Part shown: positions 7,219-14,981 of the stretch, piece by piece
Numbering within the stretch: the first letter of the stretch is position 1
How the letters are laid out: every line of letters begins with the position of its first letter
Assembly: GCA_002385985.1 (NCBI GenBank)
Contig: DGEO01000004.1
Location: 5,869-42,124, forward strand
DNA from: Anaerolineaceae bacterium UBA3924
GTDB taxonomy: Bacteria > Chloroflexota > Anaerolineae > Anaerolineales > Anaerolineaceae
DNA length: 36,256 bases
Direction: 5' to 3'
The notes under the pieces: generated by a model
The model's database searches: none
Told to the model about the DNA's origin: nothing
The model's input: the letters and a program-made list of their open reading frames with translations, nothing else
Made by a program: the position numbers and the translations under genes

Positions 7219-8550
7219 ATGAATCCTCAACAAGCCTGGCAATCCGCCGTGGGAGAACTGCAAGCCGAGATGTCGAAGGCGGCTTTCGACACCTGGGTGC
7301 GCAATGCTGAGCTGGTCGGTTACGAAGACAACACCTTCACCATCGGCGTGCACAACACCTACGCGCGCGACTGGCTGGACAGCCGCCTTTCAAGCACAAT
7401 CACCCGCCTGCTGAGCGGGTTGATGAACGCGCCCCAGAAGGTCAATTTCATCGTCTTTCACCGCGATTACACCCAGCCCGAGCTGGAGCCAGCCCGCCCG
7501 GTGACCCAGCCGGAGCCGCGGGAAGGCTCGAACATCAATTCCCGCTACCGCTTTGACAACTTCGTGGTCGGGCCGAGCAACCGGCTGGCTTACGCGGCCT
7601 GTCAGGCGGTGGCCGAGAACCCCGCCCGCGCCTACAACCCGCTGTTCCTCTACGGGGGCGTCGGGCTGGGCAAAACCCACCTGCTCTACGCCATCGGCAA
7701 CGCCGCCCTGCAGCAGGGCCTGCGGGTGCTGTACGTCTCTTCGGAGGAGTTCACCAACGACCTGATCAACTCCATCCGCGGGCATAACACCGCCGCCTTC
7801 CGCGAGCGCTACCGCACCATCGACGTGCTGCTCATCGACGACATCCAGTTCATCGCCGGCAAGGAATCCACCCAGGAGGAGTTCTTCCACACCTTCAACA
7901 CCCTCCACGGGCAGGATAAGCAGATTGTGATGACCTCGGACCGCCCGCCCAAGGCGCTGGTCACCCTGGAGGAGCGGCTGCGCTCGCGCTTCGAGTGGGG
8001 CCTGACCGCCGACATTCAGGCGCCTGATCTAGAAACCCGCATCGCCATCCTGCGCTCCAAGGCCGAGCGCGCCGGGCGGGAAGTGAGCGACGACGTGCTG
8101 GAAGCCATCGCCCGCTCCATCCAGTCCAACATCCGCGAGCTGGAAGGCGCGCTGACCCGGGTGATCGCCTTCGCCGACCTGAGCAACCAGCCCATCACCC
8201 TGCACCTGGTCGAGGTGGCCCTGGCCGACATGCTTCCCCAGCGCACCTCGGTCGAGCCGCAGGAGGTGGTCAACGTGGTCGCCTCGGTCTTCGGCGTGGA
8301 AAAAAGCCGCATGCTGGGCCGCGAGCGCTCCCGCGAGGTGGCCCTGCCCCGGCAGGTGGCCATGTACCTGCTGCGCGAAGAGATCAACGTCTCGCTGCCG
8401 CAGATCGGCGAAGCGCTGGGCGGGCGCGACCACACCACGGTCATGTACGCCTGCGAGAAAATCGCCGACCAGATCGAGCGGGACGACCGCCTGCGCCGGC
8501 AGGTGATGCAGATCCGCGAGCAGCTCTTCGGGCGCCAGCTGGCCGCCTGA
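7219..8550 (+). CDS. dnaA: chromosomal replication initiator DnaA
   Basis: The 443-residue protein has the four-part DnaA layout. Domain I (residues 1-80) has the family motif AFDTWVRN. A short Pro-rich linker spans about 85-105. The AAA+ domain has Walker A GGVGLGKT at 146-153, Walker B LLIDDIQFIAGK with Asp207/208, and a SRFEWGL sensor region. The C-terminal DNA-binding domain carries the signature GGRDHTTVMYACEKI, which contacts DnaA boxes. It binds ATP and opens the replication origin. The ATG follows GGGAG with good spacing. The neighbours are not the classic dnaN/recF/gyrB set; a DUF218 protein follows. All key residues are intact. Confidence 0.98.
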   Translation: MNPQQAWQSAVGELQAEMSKAAFDTWVRNAELVGYEDNTFTIGVHNTYARDWLDSRLSSTITRLLSGLMNAPQKVNFIVFHRDYTQPELEPARPVTQPEPREGSNINSRYRFDNFVVGPSNRLAYAACQAVAENPARAYNPLFLYGGVGLGKTHLLYAIGNAALQQGLRVLYVSSEEFTNDLINSIRGHNTAAFRERYRTIDVLLIDDIQFIAGKESTQEEFFHTFNTLHGQDKQIVMTSDRPPKALVTLEERLRSRFEWGLTADIQAPDLETRIAILRSKAERAGREVSDDVLEAIARSIQSNIRELEGALTRVIAFADLSNQPITLHLVEVALADMLPQRTSVEPQEVVNVVASVFGVEKSRMLGRERSREVALPRQVAMYLLREEINVSLPQIGEALGGRDHTTVMYACEKIADQIERDDRLRRQVMQIREQLFGRQLAA

Positions 8551-8564
8551 ACCTGCACCGCCCG

Positions 8565-8590
8565 GTCCCCATCTCTGGTATGATGGGGAC
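8565..8590 (+). promoter_or_regulatory. 9-bp hairpin covering the ribosome site and a -10-like box
   Basis: GTCCCCATC (8565-8573) pairs perfectly with GATGGGGAC (8582-8590), and the ATG of the next gene follows immediately at 8591. The right arm contains the only ribosome-site-like GGGGA. TATGAT (8579-8584) inside it would, as a -10 box, place a start at the ATG itself, giving a leaderless message. No strong -35 is visible. Confidence 0.5.
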
Positions 8591-9697
8591 ATGACCACCC
8601 CGAGGGCGGGCCGCTTCGCAACGAGCATCTGGGTCACCGGGCTGCTGCTGGCCGGTGATCTGCTCATCGTGCTGCTGCTGTTTGCCCTCAGCCCGCTCTC
8701 GCCCCCGCCGCTCGAGCCGGATCAGCTGGCCTTCCTGGCGCTTTGGAGCCTGGGGCCGCTGGTGCTGCTGTGGGTGCTGGCTGCCGCGCTGCTGGGCGCC
8801 TTCCGGCTGGTCCAGCCGCCGCACTCGCTGCTGGCGCGGACGGCGCTTGCCGCGCTGATCAGCCTGCCGCCCGGGCTGCTGGCCCGCTCGCTGCTCAGTC
8901 AGCTGCTGGCGCGCGCCGGGCTGGCGGCCTTCTCTTTCCCCCTCCCGGGCCTGGACCTGATTCTGGCGGTCGGTTTGCCCTGGCTGGGCGGACTGCTGGT
9001 CTGGCGGGCGGCCATGCGCGTCTTCCACCTGGTGGTCGAGGCGGATAAGCCCCTCTGGCTGCGCCTGCCCGCCGGCCTGTGTCTGGCCGCGGCCGCCCTG
9101 CTGCTGGCGGCGCTGCTGTTCCCCTGGCTGTACTCCTGGACCGCGCACGCCCGGCAGATCCACGCCCGCCCGGAAGAGGTGGACCCCTCCCCGGCGGCGG
9201 TGGTGTTCGGCGCCGGGCTGACGCCTTCCGGCGCGCCCTCATCGGTGCTGGCCAACCGGGTGACCACCGCCGTCGAGCTGTACCGGGCCGGGCGGGTGGA
9301 AAAGCTTCTGCTCAGCGGGGACGGCCGCTCGGTCTATTACAACGAGCCGGGCGCCATGCAGGCCCTGGCCATCGAGCTGGGCGTGCCGCCCGAGGACCTG
9401 CTGCTGGATTATCTGGGCCTGAGCACCTACGACACCTGCTACCGGGCCGGGGAGCTGTTCGGCCTGCGCCGGGCGGTGCTGGTCACCCAGGGCTTTCAGC
9501 TGCCGCGGGCGCTCTTTTTGTGCAACCAGATGGGCGTCGAATCAGTCGGCCTGAGCGCCGACCGGGAGACCGACGCGCTGCGGCAGATCCTCTTCCGCTA
9601 CGGGCGCGAGCTGCTGGCCACCTCCGCCGCCTGGTGGGACCTGTTCCTGGCCCGCCACCAGCCGCCGCTGGTCAACCCCACCCCGGCCCTCCATTAA
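8591..9697 (+). CDS. membrane protein with C-terminal DUF218 (SanA/YdcF/ElyC-like) domain
   Basis: The 368-residue protein starts with about five hydrophobic helices (roughly residues 13-33, 49-71, 83-105, 120-138 and 158-182). A DUF218 domain follows at about 200-345: AAVVFGAGLTPSGAPSSVLANRV opening, LLLSGDG, NEPGAM, STYDTCYRAGELFG and VTQGFQLPRALFLC. ElyC and SanA in this family influence envelope integrity and lipid-carrier use; the catalytic role is unsettled. The domain normally faces outside the cytoplasm, and an even or odd helix count here would decide that. The start codon abuts a hairpin. It sits 40 nt after dnaA and may be partly co-transcribed. Confidence 0.85.
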   Translation: MTTPRAGRFATSIWVTGLLLAGDLLIVLLLFALSPLSPPPLEPDQLAFLALWSLGPLVLLWVLAAALLGAFRLVQPPHSLLARTALAALISLPPGLLARSLLSQLLARAGLAAFSFPLPGLDLILAVGLPWLGGLLVWRAAMRVFHLVVEADKPLWLRLPAGLCLAAAALLLAALLFPWLYSWTAHARQIHARPEEVDPSPAAVVFGAGLTPSGAPSSVLANRVTTAVELYRAGRVEKLLLSGDGRSVYYNEPGAMQALAIELGVPPEDLLLDYLGLSTYDTCYRAGELFGLRRAVLVTQGFQLPRALFLCNQMGVESVGLSADRETDALRQILFRYGRELLATSAAWWDLFLARHQPPLVNPTPALH

Positions 9698-9751
9698 TCC
9701 GGAAAAAATATCTGACTCTGGCACAATCCACTTTTTGCACCTGTGACTTTT

Positions 9752-9780
9752 TTGACAAACCGCCCCGCACGTGTTAGAAT
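9752..9780 (+). promoter_or_regulatory. near-consensus promoter before rnj leader
   Basis: A consensus TTGACA (9752-9757), a 17-base spacer and TAGAAT (9775-9780, one mismatch) make this one of the two strongest promoters in the window. Predicted start is near 9787, about 250 nt before the rnj start codon. Confidence 0.8.
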
Positions 9781-9786
9781 GAATCC

Positions 9787-9998
9787 GTTATTATCAAGCC
9801 GGAGATCCGGCCGCAGGTAAGAGTGGAAAAGTCCATCATGGAAGACCCTTGGAGCCCGGTCGGTAGATCCGCACCGGGTTATTGTTCATTCTCCCGCCAG
9901 AAAGTCAACGCTTTCCGGGAGCTCGACCGATACAAGGGGGAATGCAAAACTCGGTTTACCCTGAAATAGAACTGATACACAGTTTTTCTGTGTTTTTT
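9787..9998 (+). ncRNA. candidate structured leader or small RNA upstream of rnj
   Basis: About 210 nt run from a near-consensus promoter to a hairpin plus T-run. Local stems visible: GCCGGA/TCCGGC (9798-9811), CCCGGT/ACCGGG with an inner CGG/CCG (about 9855-9878), and CTCCCG/CGGGAG with an inner GAAAG/CTTTC (about 9891-9921). CAGG and TAA at about 9814-9820 could pair with TTACC-CTG at about 9956-9963, closing the whole unit, and CGGTCG can alternatively pair with a downstream CGACCG. A 43-codon frame (9838-9969) is open inside it, but it lacks a good ribosome site. It matches no riboswitch, 6S, SRP, tmRNA or RNase P core that I can recall. It is either an attenuated leader or a free-standing RNA. 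Confidence 0.5.
9977..9998 (+). terminator. terminator/attenuator between promoter and rnj
   Basis: ACACAG (9977-9982) pairs with CTGTGT (9988-9993) around a loop of five T, and five more T follow. The stem is only 6 bp, so termination may be partial. It lies before the rnj start codon. Confidence 0.55.
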
Positions 9999-10034
9999 GA
10001 ACGAAGAGTACAACAAAGGTAGGTTATTGCTTCA

Positions 10035-11678
10035 ATGAAGAAAAGAAATACGCTGCGAATCATTCCCCTGGGAGGACTGGGGGAGGTCGGGCGAAACATG
10101 ATGCTGTACGAGTACAACGACAATATTCTGGTCGTTGACGCCGGCCTCATGTTCCCCGAAAACGATATGATCGGGATTGACTATATCATTCCCGACCTGA
10201 CATACCTGATCCAAAACCGCGACAAGGTGCGCGGCATCATCATTACCCACGGCCACGAGGACCACACCGGCGCCGTGCGTCACGTGCTGGAAGAAATCCA
10301 GGCGCCCATCTACGCCACCCCGCTGACCATCGGCATGCTGGAGGCAAAGCTGGCTCGCAACGGCATGGCCGGGAAAGCCGACCTGCGCACCATCAACGCC
10401 GGCGCCACGGAGCAAATTGGCCCGTTCAAGGTCAAGTTCTTCCACGTATGCCACTCCATCCCCGACGGCGTGGGGCTGGGCATCGACACCCCTCAGGGGC
10501 TGGTCGTGCACACCTCGGACTACAAGTTCGACAACACCCCGGTGGACAACTGGCCCAGCGACTACGCTTCGCTGGCGGCCTTCTCCGAACAGGGCGTGCT
10601 GGCCCTGCTGGGCGACTCGACCAACGCCGAACGCGCCGGCTGGACACCCTCCGAGCGGGTGATCGACCAGGCCTTCGACAGCGTTTTCCGCGAGGCCAAA
10701 GGCCGGGTGATCATCGCCAGCTTCGCCTCGCTCATCTCCCGCATGCAGCAGGTGGCCGAGGCGACCCAGCGCTACGGGCGCAAGCTGGCTTTCGTGGGCA
10801 CCTCCATGCAGGATAACTTCAAGATCGCCATGAAGCTGGGGTATCTGGACTTCCCCGATTCCCTCGTAGTGCCCATCGACCAGGCCCTGCACCTGCCCGA
10901 CTCGCAGGTGACCATCATGTGCACCGGCTCGCAGGGCGAGCCCACCTCCATCCTGGGGCGCCTTTCTACCGGGACCAACCGCCTGTTTGACCTCAAACCC
11001 GGCGACACCGTGATCCTCTCCTCGCACCCCATCCCGGGCAACGAGGAGAACGTCTACCGCACCATCAACCGCCTGTTCGAGCGCGGCGCCAACGTGATCT
11101 ACGAGATGCTGGCCCCGGTGCATGTCTCCGGTCACGCCAGCCAGGAGGAGCTTAAGATGATGCTCCACCTGACCCGCCCGCGCTACGTCATCCCCATCCA
11201 CGGCGAGATCCGCCAGCTCAAGCAGCACGCTCGGCTGGCCCAGATGGTCGGCGTGCCGGAACAGAACATCGCCGTGATCACCAACGGTCAGGTGGTGGAG
11301 TTCCACAACGGCAGGATGAGCCTGGGCGAGCGCGTGCCCGCCTCCTACGTCTTCGTGGACGGCTCCGGCGTGGGCGACGTGGACCCCGAGATCATGCGCG
11401 AGCGCGAGGCCCTCTCGCGGGACGGCATCGTGCTGGTGCACCTGACGCTGGACCGCCAGACCGGTCGTCTGATCAGCGATCCGGAGATCATCTCGCGCGG
11501 CTTCATGATGAGCCGCGAGATCGAGCCGGTGCTGGCCCAGACGGGCAAGCAGATCGCCGACACGGTGGCCAAAGCCAACGGCAATCTGCAGCGAGACGTC
11601 GAGCGGGCCGTGGGCAACTACCTCTATGGTGAAACCCGCCGCCGCCCGATGGTCTTCGTCACCGTCACGCGGGTCTAA
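10035..11678 (+). CDS. rnj: ribonuclease J
   Basis: The 547-residue protein is a metallo-beta-lactamase/beta-CASP ribonuclease that processes and degrades RNA by 5'-3' exonuclease and endonuclease activity. It opens with IIPLGGLGEVGRNMML. The metal motif THGHEDHTGA places ligands His72, His74, Asp76 and His77. Later motifs include TSDYKFDNTPV, LGDSTNAERAG, SSHPIPGNEENVYR, VSGHASQEELKMM and VIPIHGE, all characteristic of RNase J. The length matches the usual 550-560 residues. AGGTAGG precedes the ATG at a long distance. Expression probably depends on the structured 210-nt leader described above. Confidence 0.97.
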   Translation: MKKRNTLRIIPLGGLGEVGRNMMLYEYNDNILVVDAGLMFPENDMIGIDYIIPDLTYLIQNRDKVRGIIITHGHEDHTGAVRHVLEEIQAPIYATPLTIGMLEAKLARNGMAGKADLRTINAGATEQIGPFKVKFFHVCHSIPDGVGLGIDTPQGLVVHTSDYKFDNTPVDNWPSDYASLAAFSEQGVLALLGDSTNAERAGWTPSERVIDQAFDSVFREAKGRVIIASFASLISRMQQVAEATQRYGRKLAFVGTSMQDNFKIAMKLGYLDFPDSLVVPIDQALHLPDSQVTIMCTGSQGEPTSILGRLSTGTNRLFDLKPGDTVILSSHPIPGNEENVYRTINRLFERGANVIYEMLAPVHVSGHASQEELKMMLHLTRPRYVIPIHGEIRQLKQHARLAQMVGVPEQNIAVITNGQVVEFHNGRMSLGERVPASYVFVDGSGVGDVDPEIMREREALSRDGIVLVHLTLDRQTGRLISDPEIISRGFMMSREIEPVLAQTGKQIADTVAKANGNLQRDVERAVGNYLYGETRRRPMVFVTVTRV

Positions 11679-11700
11679 GCACCACTCTATACGGCAAACT

Positions 11701-11733
11701 CAGCCTCTCCGATCAGGGAGAGGCTGTTTTCTT
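11701..11733 (+). terminator. intrinsic terminator after rnj
   Basis: CAGCCTCTCC (11701-11710) pairs perfectly with GGAGAGGCTG (11717-11726), followed by TTTTCTTT. It lies 22 nt after the rnj stop. Confidence 0.92.
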
Positions 11734-11892
11734 TACGCCCTGTCTCGCCAGCCTGGCCAGGTACAGGGAAATCCCCACCGGGCAGGGCGTTAATCCCCCA
11801 TTTTCCCCTTCCCTCCTGACCTCTATACTCAGATTACAGCCGCGGGCTGCGAGTACGTTTTACCGGTTGCCGGTTATTGCGAGGAGGATGAG

Positions 11893-12072
11893 ATGGATCT
11901 ATTGACCTGGGCAATTGTCGCTTTTGTGGTGTCGGTCATCGCCGGGCTGCTGGGCTTTTCCGGCGTCGCCTCTGGCGCGGCCACCGTCGCCAAGGTGCTG
12001 TTCGGCCTGTTCTTGCTGATCGCCATTGTCCTGATTATTCTGGCGCTGCTGGGCGGGGCGATATTGTTCTAA
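11893..12072 (+). CDS. DUF1328 small membrane protein
   Basis: The 59-residue protein begins MDLLTWAIVAFVVSVIAGLLGFSGVA and contains two hydrophobic helices (about 3-24 and 31-55) separated by a short SGAATVAK turn. This matches the DUF1328/YtjA family of tiny membrane proteins, often stress-linked in proteobacteria; no mechanism is known. GAGGAGG (11881-11887) is a strong ribosome site six bases before the ATG. TATACT at 11824-11829 is a possible -10 box. It has its own terminator and is likely monocistronic. Confidence 0.85.
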   Translation: MDLLTWAIVAFVVSVIAGLLGFSGVASGAATVAKVLFGLFLLIAIVLIILALLGGAILF

Positions 12073-12109
12073 TCCCTGCCGGGGCGGTCCCATACTTCGG
12101 CCTGTCTTC

Positions 12110-12146
12110 GGGCGGCGCGCCGTAAGCGGATGCGCCGCCCATTTTT
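12110..12146 (+). terminator. intrinsic terminator after DUF1328 gene
   Basis: GGGCGGCGC (12110-12118) pairs perfectly with GCGCCGCCC (12132-12140), with CCG/CGG pairing inside the loop, and ATTTTT follows. Confidence 0.9.
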
Positions 12147-12221
12147 CTGTGTGCTCTGCGAACGAGGAATAAAACTTGCAACAAACCCACCGGCACCACA
12201 CGACGGATTGGGAACAGGACC

Positions 12222-13325
12222 TTGGAAGACACCCCCCTCTACCAGCAAATCGCCGCGCACATCCGCCAGCAGATCCTGGACGGCGCACTGCGCCCGGGTG
12301 ACCGGCTGCCCTCGCTGCGCCAGATGACCCGGCAGTGGAACTGCAACACGGGCACGGTGCAGCGCGCCTACCAGGAACTGGCCCGCCAGGGGCTGGTCAC
12401 CTCGCGCCCCGGGCAGGGCACGCGTGTCGCCGGGTCCGCCGGAACGGGGAGCCGACCTGCCGATACGCCCATTCGCCGCGCCCGGCTGGTCAACCAGGCC
12501 GAAGCCTTCCTGCTCGAGGCGCTGGCCGGCGGCTATAACCCCGAGGAGGTGATCGATGCGCTGCACCAGGCCGCCGACCGCTGGCGGTCCATCGAGCCCC
12601 CCGAACCGGCCGCCGAACCGGACCGCCTGCGCTTCACCGGCAGCCATGACCCGGCCCTGGCCCGCCTGACCGCCGGGTTCACCGAAGCGCACCCGCAGAT
12701 CTCCATCGAGCTGCGCTTCGCCGGCAGCCTGAGCGGCCTGATGGCCCTGGCCGAAGGCCGCGCCGACCTGGCCGGCTGCCACCTGTGGGACGCCGAGACC
12801 GACAGCTACAACGAGCCTTTCATCCGGCGCATCCTGCCCGGCCGGCCGGTCACTTTGCTCACCCTGGCCCACCGCCGCCTGGGACTGATCGTTCCCCCCG
12901 GCAACCCGCGGGGCCTCACCGGCCTGGCCGACCTGACCCGGCCCGGGCTGACCTTCATCAACCGCCAGCCCGGCTCGGGCACCCGCGTCTGGCTCGAGGC
13001 GCAGCTGCAGCGCCTGGGCATCTCTCCGGCGAGCATCCGCGGCTACGGCGCCGAAACCGCCACCCACACCGAGGTGGCCCGCGCCGTGGCCGCCGGGCAG
13101 GCGGACGCCGGCCTGGGGCTGGAAGCCGCCGCCCTGGCCTACGGGCTGGATTTTATCTTCCTCACCCGCGAGCGCTACGACCTGGTTCTGCTGCGCGAGA
13201 CGGCTGAACGCCTCCCGGCCAGCGCCTTCCTGGAGTGGCTTTCCGGTGCGGAGCCGCGGCAGTGGATCCGCCAGCTCGGCGGGTATGACCTTTCTGAGAG
13301 CGGTACTGTTTATCACATCAACTAA
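12222..13325 (+). CDS. GntR-type regulator fused to a substrate-binding-like (PBP) domain
   Basis: The 367-residue protein has a GntR winged-helix domain at about residues 1-68 (LYQQIAAHIRQQILDGALRPGDRLPSLRQM, then TVQRAYQELARQGLV). A type-2 periplasmic-binding-like effector domain follows at about 125-350: FTGSHDPALARL, LRFAGSLSGLMALAEGRADLAGCHL, FINRQPGSGTRVWLE, and VARAVAAGQADAGLGLEAAA. This second half matches the PBP_like family (PF12727) found in regulators and related to molybdate/tungstate-binding proteins, so an oxyanion or cofactor effector is plausible. The start is a TTG after AGGAC. No transporter lies next to it. It is followed 27 nt later by the HD-GYP gene, which may be its co-transcribed partner. 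Confidence 0.85.
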   Translation: MEDTPLYQQIAAHIRQQILDGALRPGDRLPSLRQMTRQWNCNTGTVQRAYQELARQGLVTSRPGQGTRVAGSAGTGSRPADTPIRRARLVNQAEAFLLEALAGGYNPEEVIDALHQAADRWRSIEPPEPAAEPDRLRFTGSHDPALARLTAGFTEAHPQISIELRFAGSLSGLMALAEGRADLAGCHLWDAETDSYNEPFIRRILPGRPVTLLTLAHRRLGLIVPPGNPRGLTGLADLTRPGLTFINRQPGSGTRVWLEAQLQRLGISPASIRGYGAETATHTEVARAVAAGQADAGLGLEAAALAYGLDFIFLTRERYDLVLLRETAERLPASAFLEWLSGAEPRQWIRQLGGYDLSESGTVYHIN

Positions 13326-13352
13326 CTGGTCACCGGAGCGAACAAACCATCC

Positions 13353-14855
13353 ATGCACAAACAATGCTACCCACCTCGCAAACGGCAGCCCGCACCCGGC
13401 CGACCCGGCCAGAAAGGGTTCTGGGGCCGCCAGAAATCGCTGCAGGATTTTGTTCACCACATTCCCTTCCCCCTGAGCGTGATCCAGCTGCCGGAGGGCC
13501 GCTTCCTAGCCGCCAACCGCAAGTTCTGGAGCCTGCTGGAATATGACCAGAACGACCTGATCGGCCGCACCGTGTGCGAGCTGAACCTGTGGGCCGATCA
13601 CAGGCGCTTCGAGCTGCTGGAGGCCCGGCTGCAGAAAGAGCGCTGGGTGCAGAATTTCGAATCGCAGCTGAACACCCGCAGCGGGCGCACCATCATTGTG
13701 CAGGTGGCCGCCGAGTGCTTTGATTACCAGGGGCAGGACCACGTGCTGATCTCGCTGGTGGACGTGACCGAGCGCCGCCGCATCGAACAGCTGCTGCTCG
13801 AGCGGGAGAACATCCTCTACGGCACCGGGGAGATGACCCGCACCCTCACCGACGCGCTCGAGCCGCCCCAGGTGTACGAACGGCTGGAGATGACCATCCA
13901 CCATTTGCTCCCCGAGGTCAGCTCGGTGTCGGTGTCGCTCTATGACCCGGAGGAGGACTGCCTCAAACCCGTCTACGGCCAGTTCCACTACCCGGTCCGC
14001 GTGCCGCAGCCGGTGGGCCTGGCCACGCTCACCCTGCCCGTGGCGACCAGGCGCGGACCGAAGCAGGCCGTGCTCGAGCTGCAGGAAACCTTTCCCGGCT
14101 GGGTGATCCCCATGCAGGCCAAGGGCGAGGTGATCGGGGCGGTACAGATTCAAACCCGCTGGCCCCGGCCGCTGTCGGACGCCAACGCCGCCCTGCTGAC
14201 CTGGCTGTGCAACACCGCCGCGGTCTCCATCCACAGCGCCAGCCTGTGCGAACAGCTGCAGCAGTCCAACCAGAACCTGAACCAGGCCTATGAAGCCATT
14301 CTGGACGGCTGGTCCCGCGCGCTGGAGCTGCGCGATCACGAAACCCAGGGCCACACCGACCGGGTCGCCGAGCTGGCCGTGCAGCTGGGCCGGCGGCTCG
14401 GCATGGACAATGAACAGCTGGAGAACGTCCGCCGGGGCGCTCAGCTGCATGATATCGGCAAGATGGGCATCCCCGACCAGATTCTGTTCAAACCCGGTCC
14501 GCTGACCGAGGAGGAATGGGCGGTGATGCGCCGGCACCCGGTGTACGCCTACGAGATGCTCCGGCCCTTCCCGCAGTTCCGCGACATTGTGGACATCCCC
14601 TACTGCCACCACGAGAAGTGGGACGGCACCGGCTACCCGCGCGGGCTGAAGGGAAAGGAAATCCCTCTGGCGGCCCGGGTGTTCGCCGTGGTGGACGTGT
14701 GGGACGCGCTCAACTCCGACCGCCCTTACCGCCCGGCCTGGCCCAGACACCAGGTGCTGGAGTACATCTACAACGAGTCCGGGCGGCACTTCGACCCGGA
14801 AGTGGCCGCCGAGTTCCTCAACTTGGTCACCGAACTGCCCTGTATCGAAGGGTAA
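13353..14855 (+). CDS. PAS-GAF-HD-GYP cyclic-di-GMP phosphodiesterase
   Basis: The 500-residue cytosolic protein has a PAS domain (about 33-145, ending VDVTERRRIEQ), a GAF-like domain (about 165-295) and an HD-GYP domain (about 310-495). The catalytic residues are intact: His366-Asp367 in LHDIGKMGIPD, His419-His420-Glu421, and the DGTGYP motif at 424-429. HD-GYP domains hydrolyse c-di-GMP to pGpG or GMP. No membrane helix or signal peptide is visible, so it senses internal signals. The start has no clear ribosome site, and a coupled start from the upstream GntR-type gene is possible. It counterbalances the GGDEF enzyme at 19.3-22.1 kb. Confidence 0.93.
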   Translation: MHKQCYPPRKRQPAPGRPGQKGFWGRQKSLQDFVHHIPFPLSVIQLPEGRFLAANRKFWSLLEYDQNDLIGRTVCELNLWADHRRFELLEARLQKERWVQNFESQLNTRSGRTIIVQVAAECFDYQGQDHVLISLVDVTERRRIEQLLLERENILYGTGEMTRTLTDALEPPQVYERLEMTIHHLLPEVSSVSVSLYDPEEDCLKPVYGQFHYPVRVPQPVGLATLTLPVATRRGPKQAVLELQETFPGWVIPMQAKGEVIGAVQIQTRWPRPLSDANAALLTWLCNTAAVSIHSASLCEQLQQSNQNLNQAYEAILDGWSRALELRDHETQGHTDRVAELAVQLGRRLGMDNEQLENVRRGAQLHDIGKMGIPDQILFKPGPLTEEEWAVMRRHPVYAYEMLRPFPQFRDIVDIPYCHHEKWDGTGYPRGLKGKEIPLAARVFAVVDVWDALNSDRPYRPAWPRHQVLEYIYNESGRHFDPEVAAEFLNLVTELPCIEG

Positions 14856-14944
14856 GCGTAGGCTGGGCGTGGGTTATGCGTCCAGCAGCCCCGCCCTGAA
14901 GGAGCTAGAATGATGCCAACAACTGGACATCTTTCTCCTCCTTC

Positions 14945-14979
14945 GAAAAGAGCCCGGGCCGGCGTTCCCGGCTCTTTTC
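14945..14979. terminator. bidirectional terminator between convergent genes
   Basis: GAAAAGAGCC (14945-14954) pairs perfectly with GGCTCTTTTC (14970-14979). The T-rich right arm serves the HD-GYP gene, and the A-rich left arm reads as T-rich on the minus strand for the GTPase gene, which ends 3 bases away. Confidence 0.88.
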
Positions 14980-14981
14980 AG

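Noticed and set aside
9838..9969. 43-codon frame inside the rnj leader as a protein gene
   Set aside because: No proper ribosome site and the frame overlaps strong RNA stems. Kept only as an alternative leader-peptide idea.
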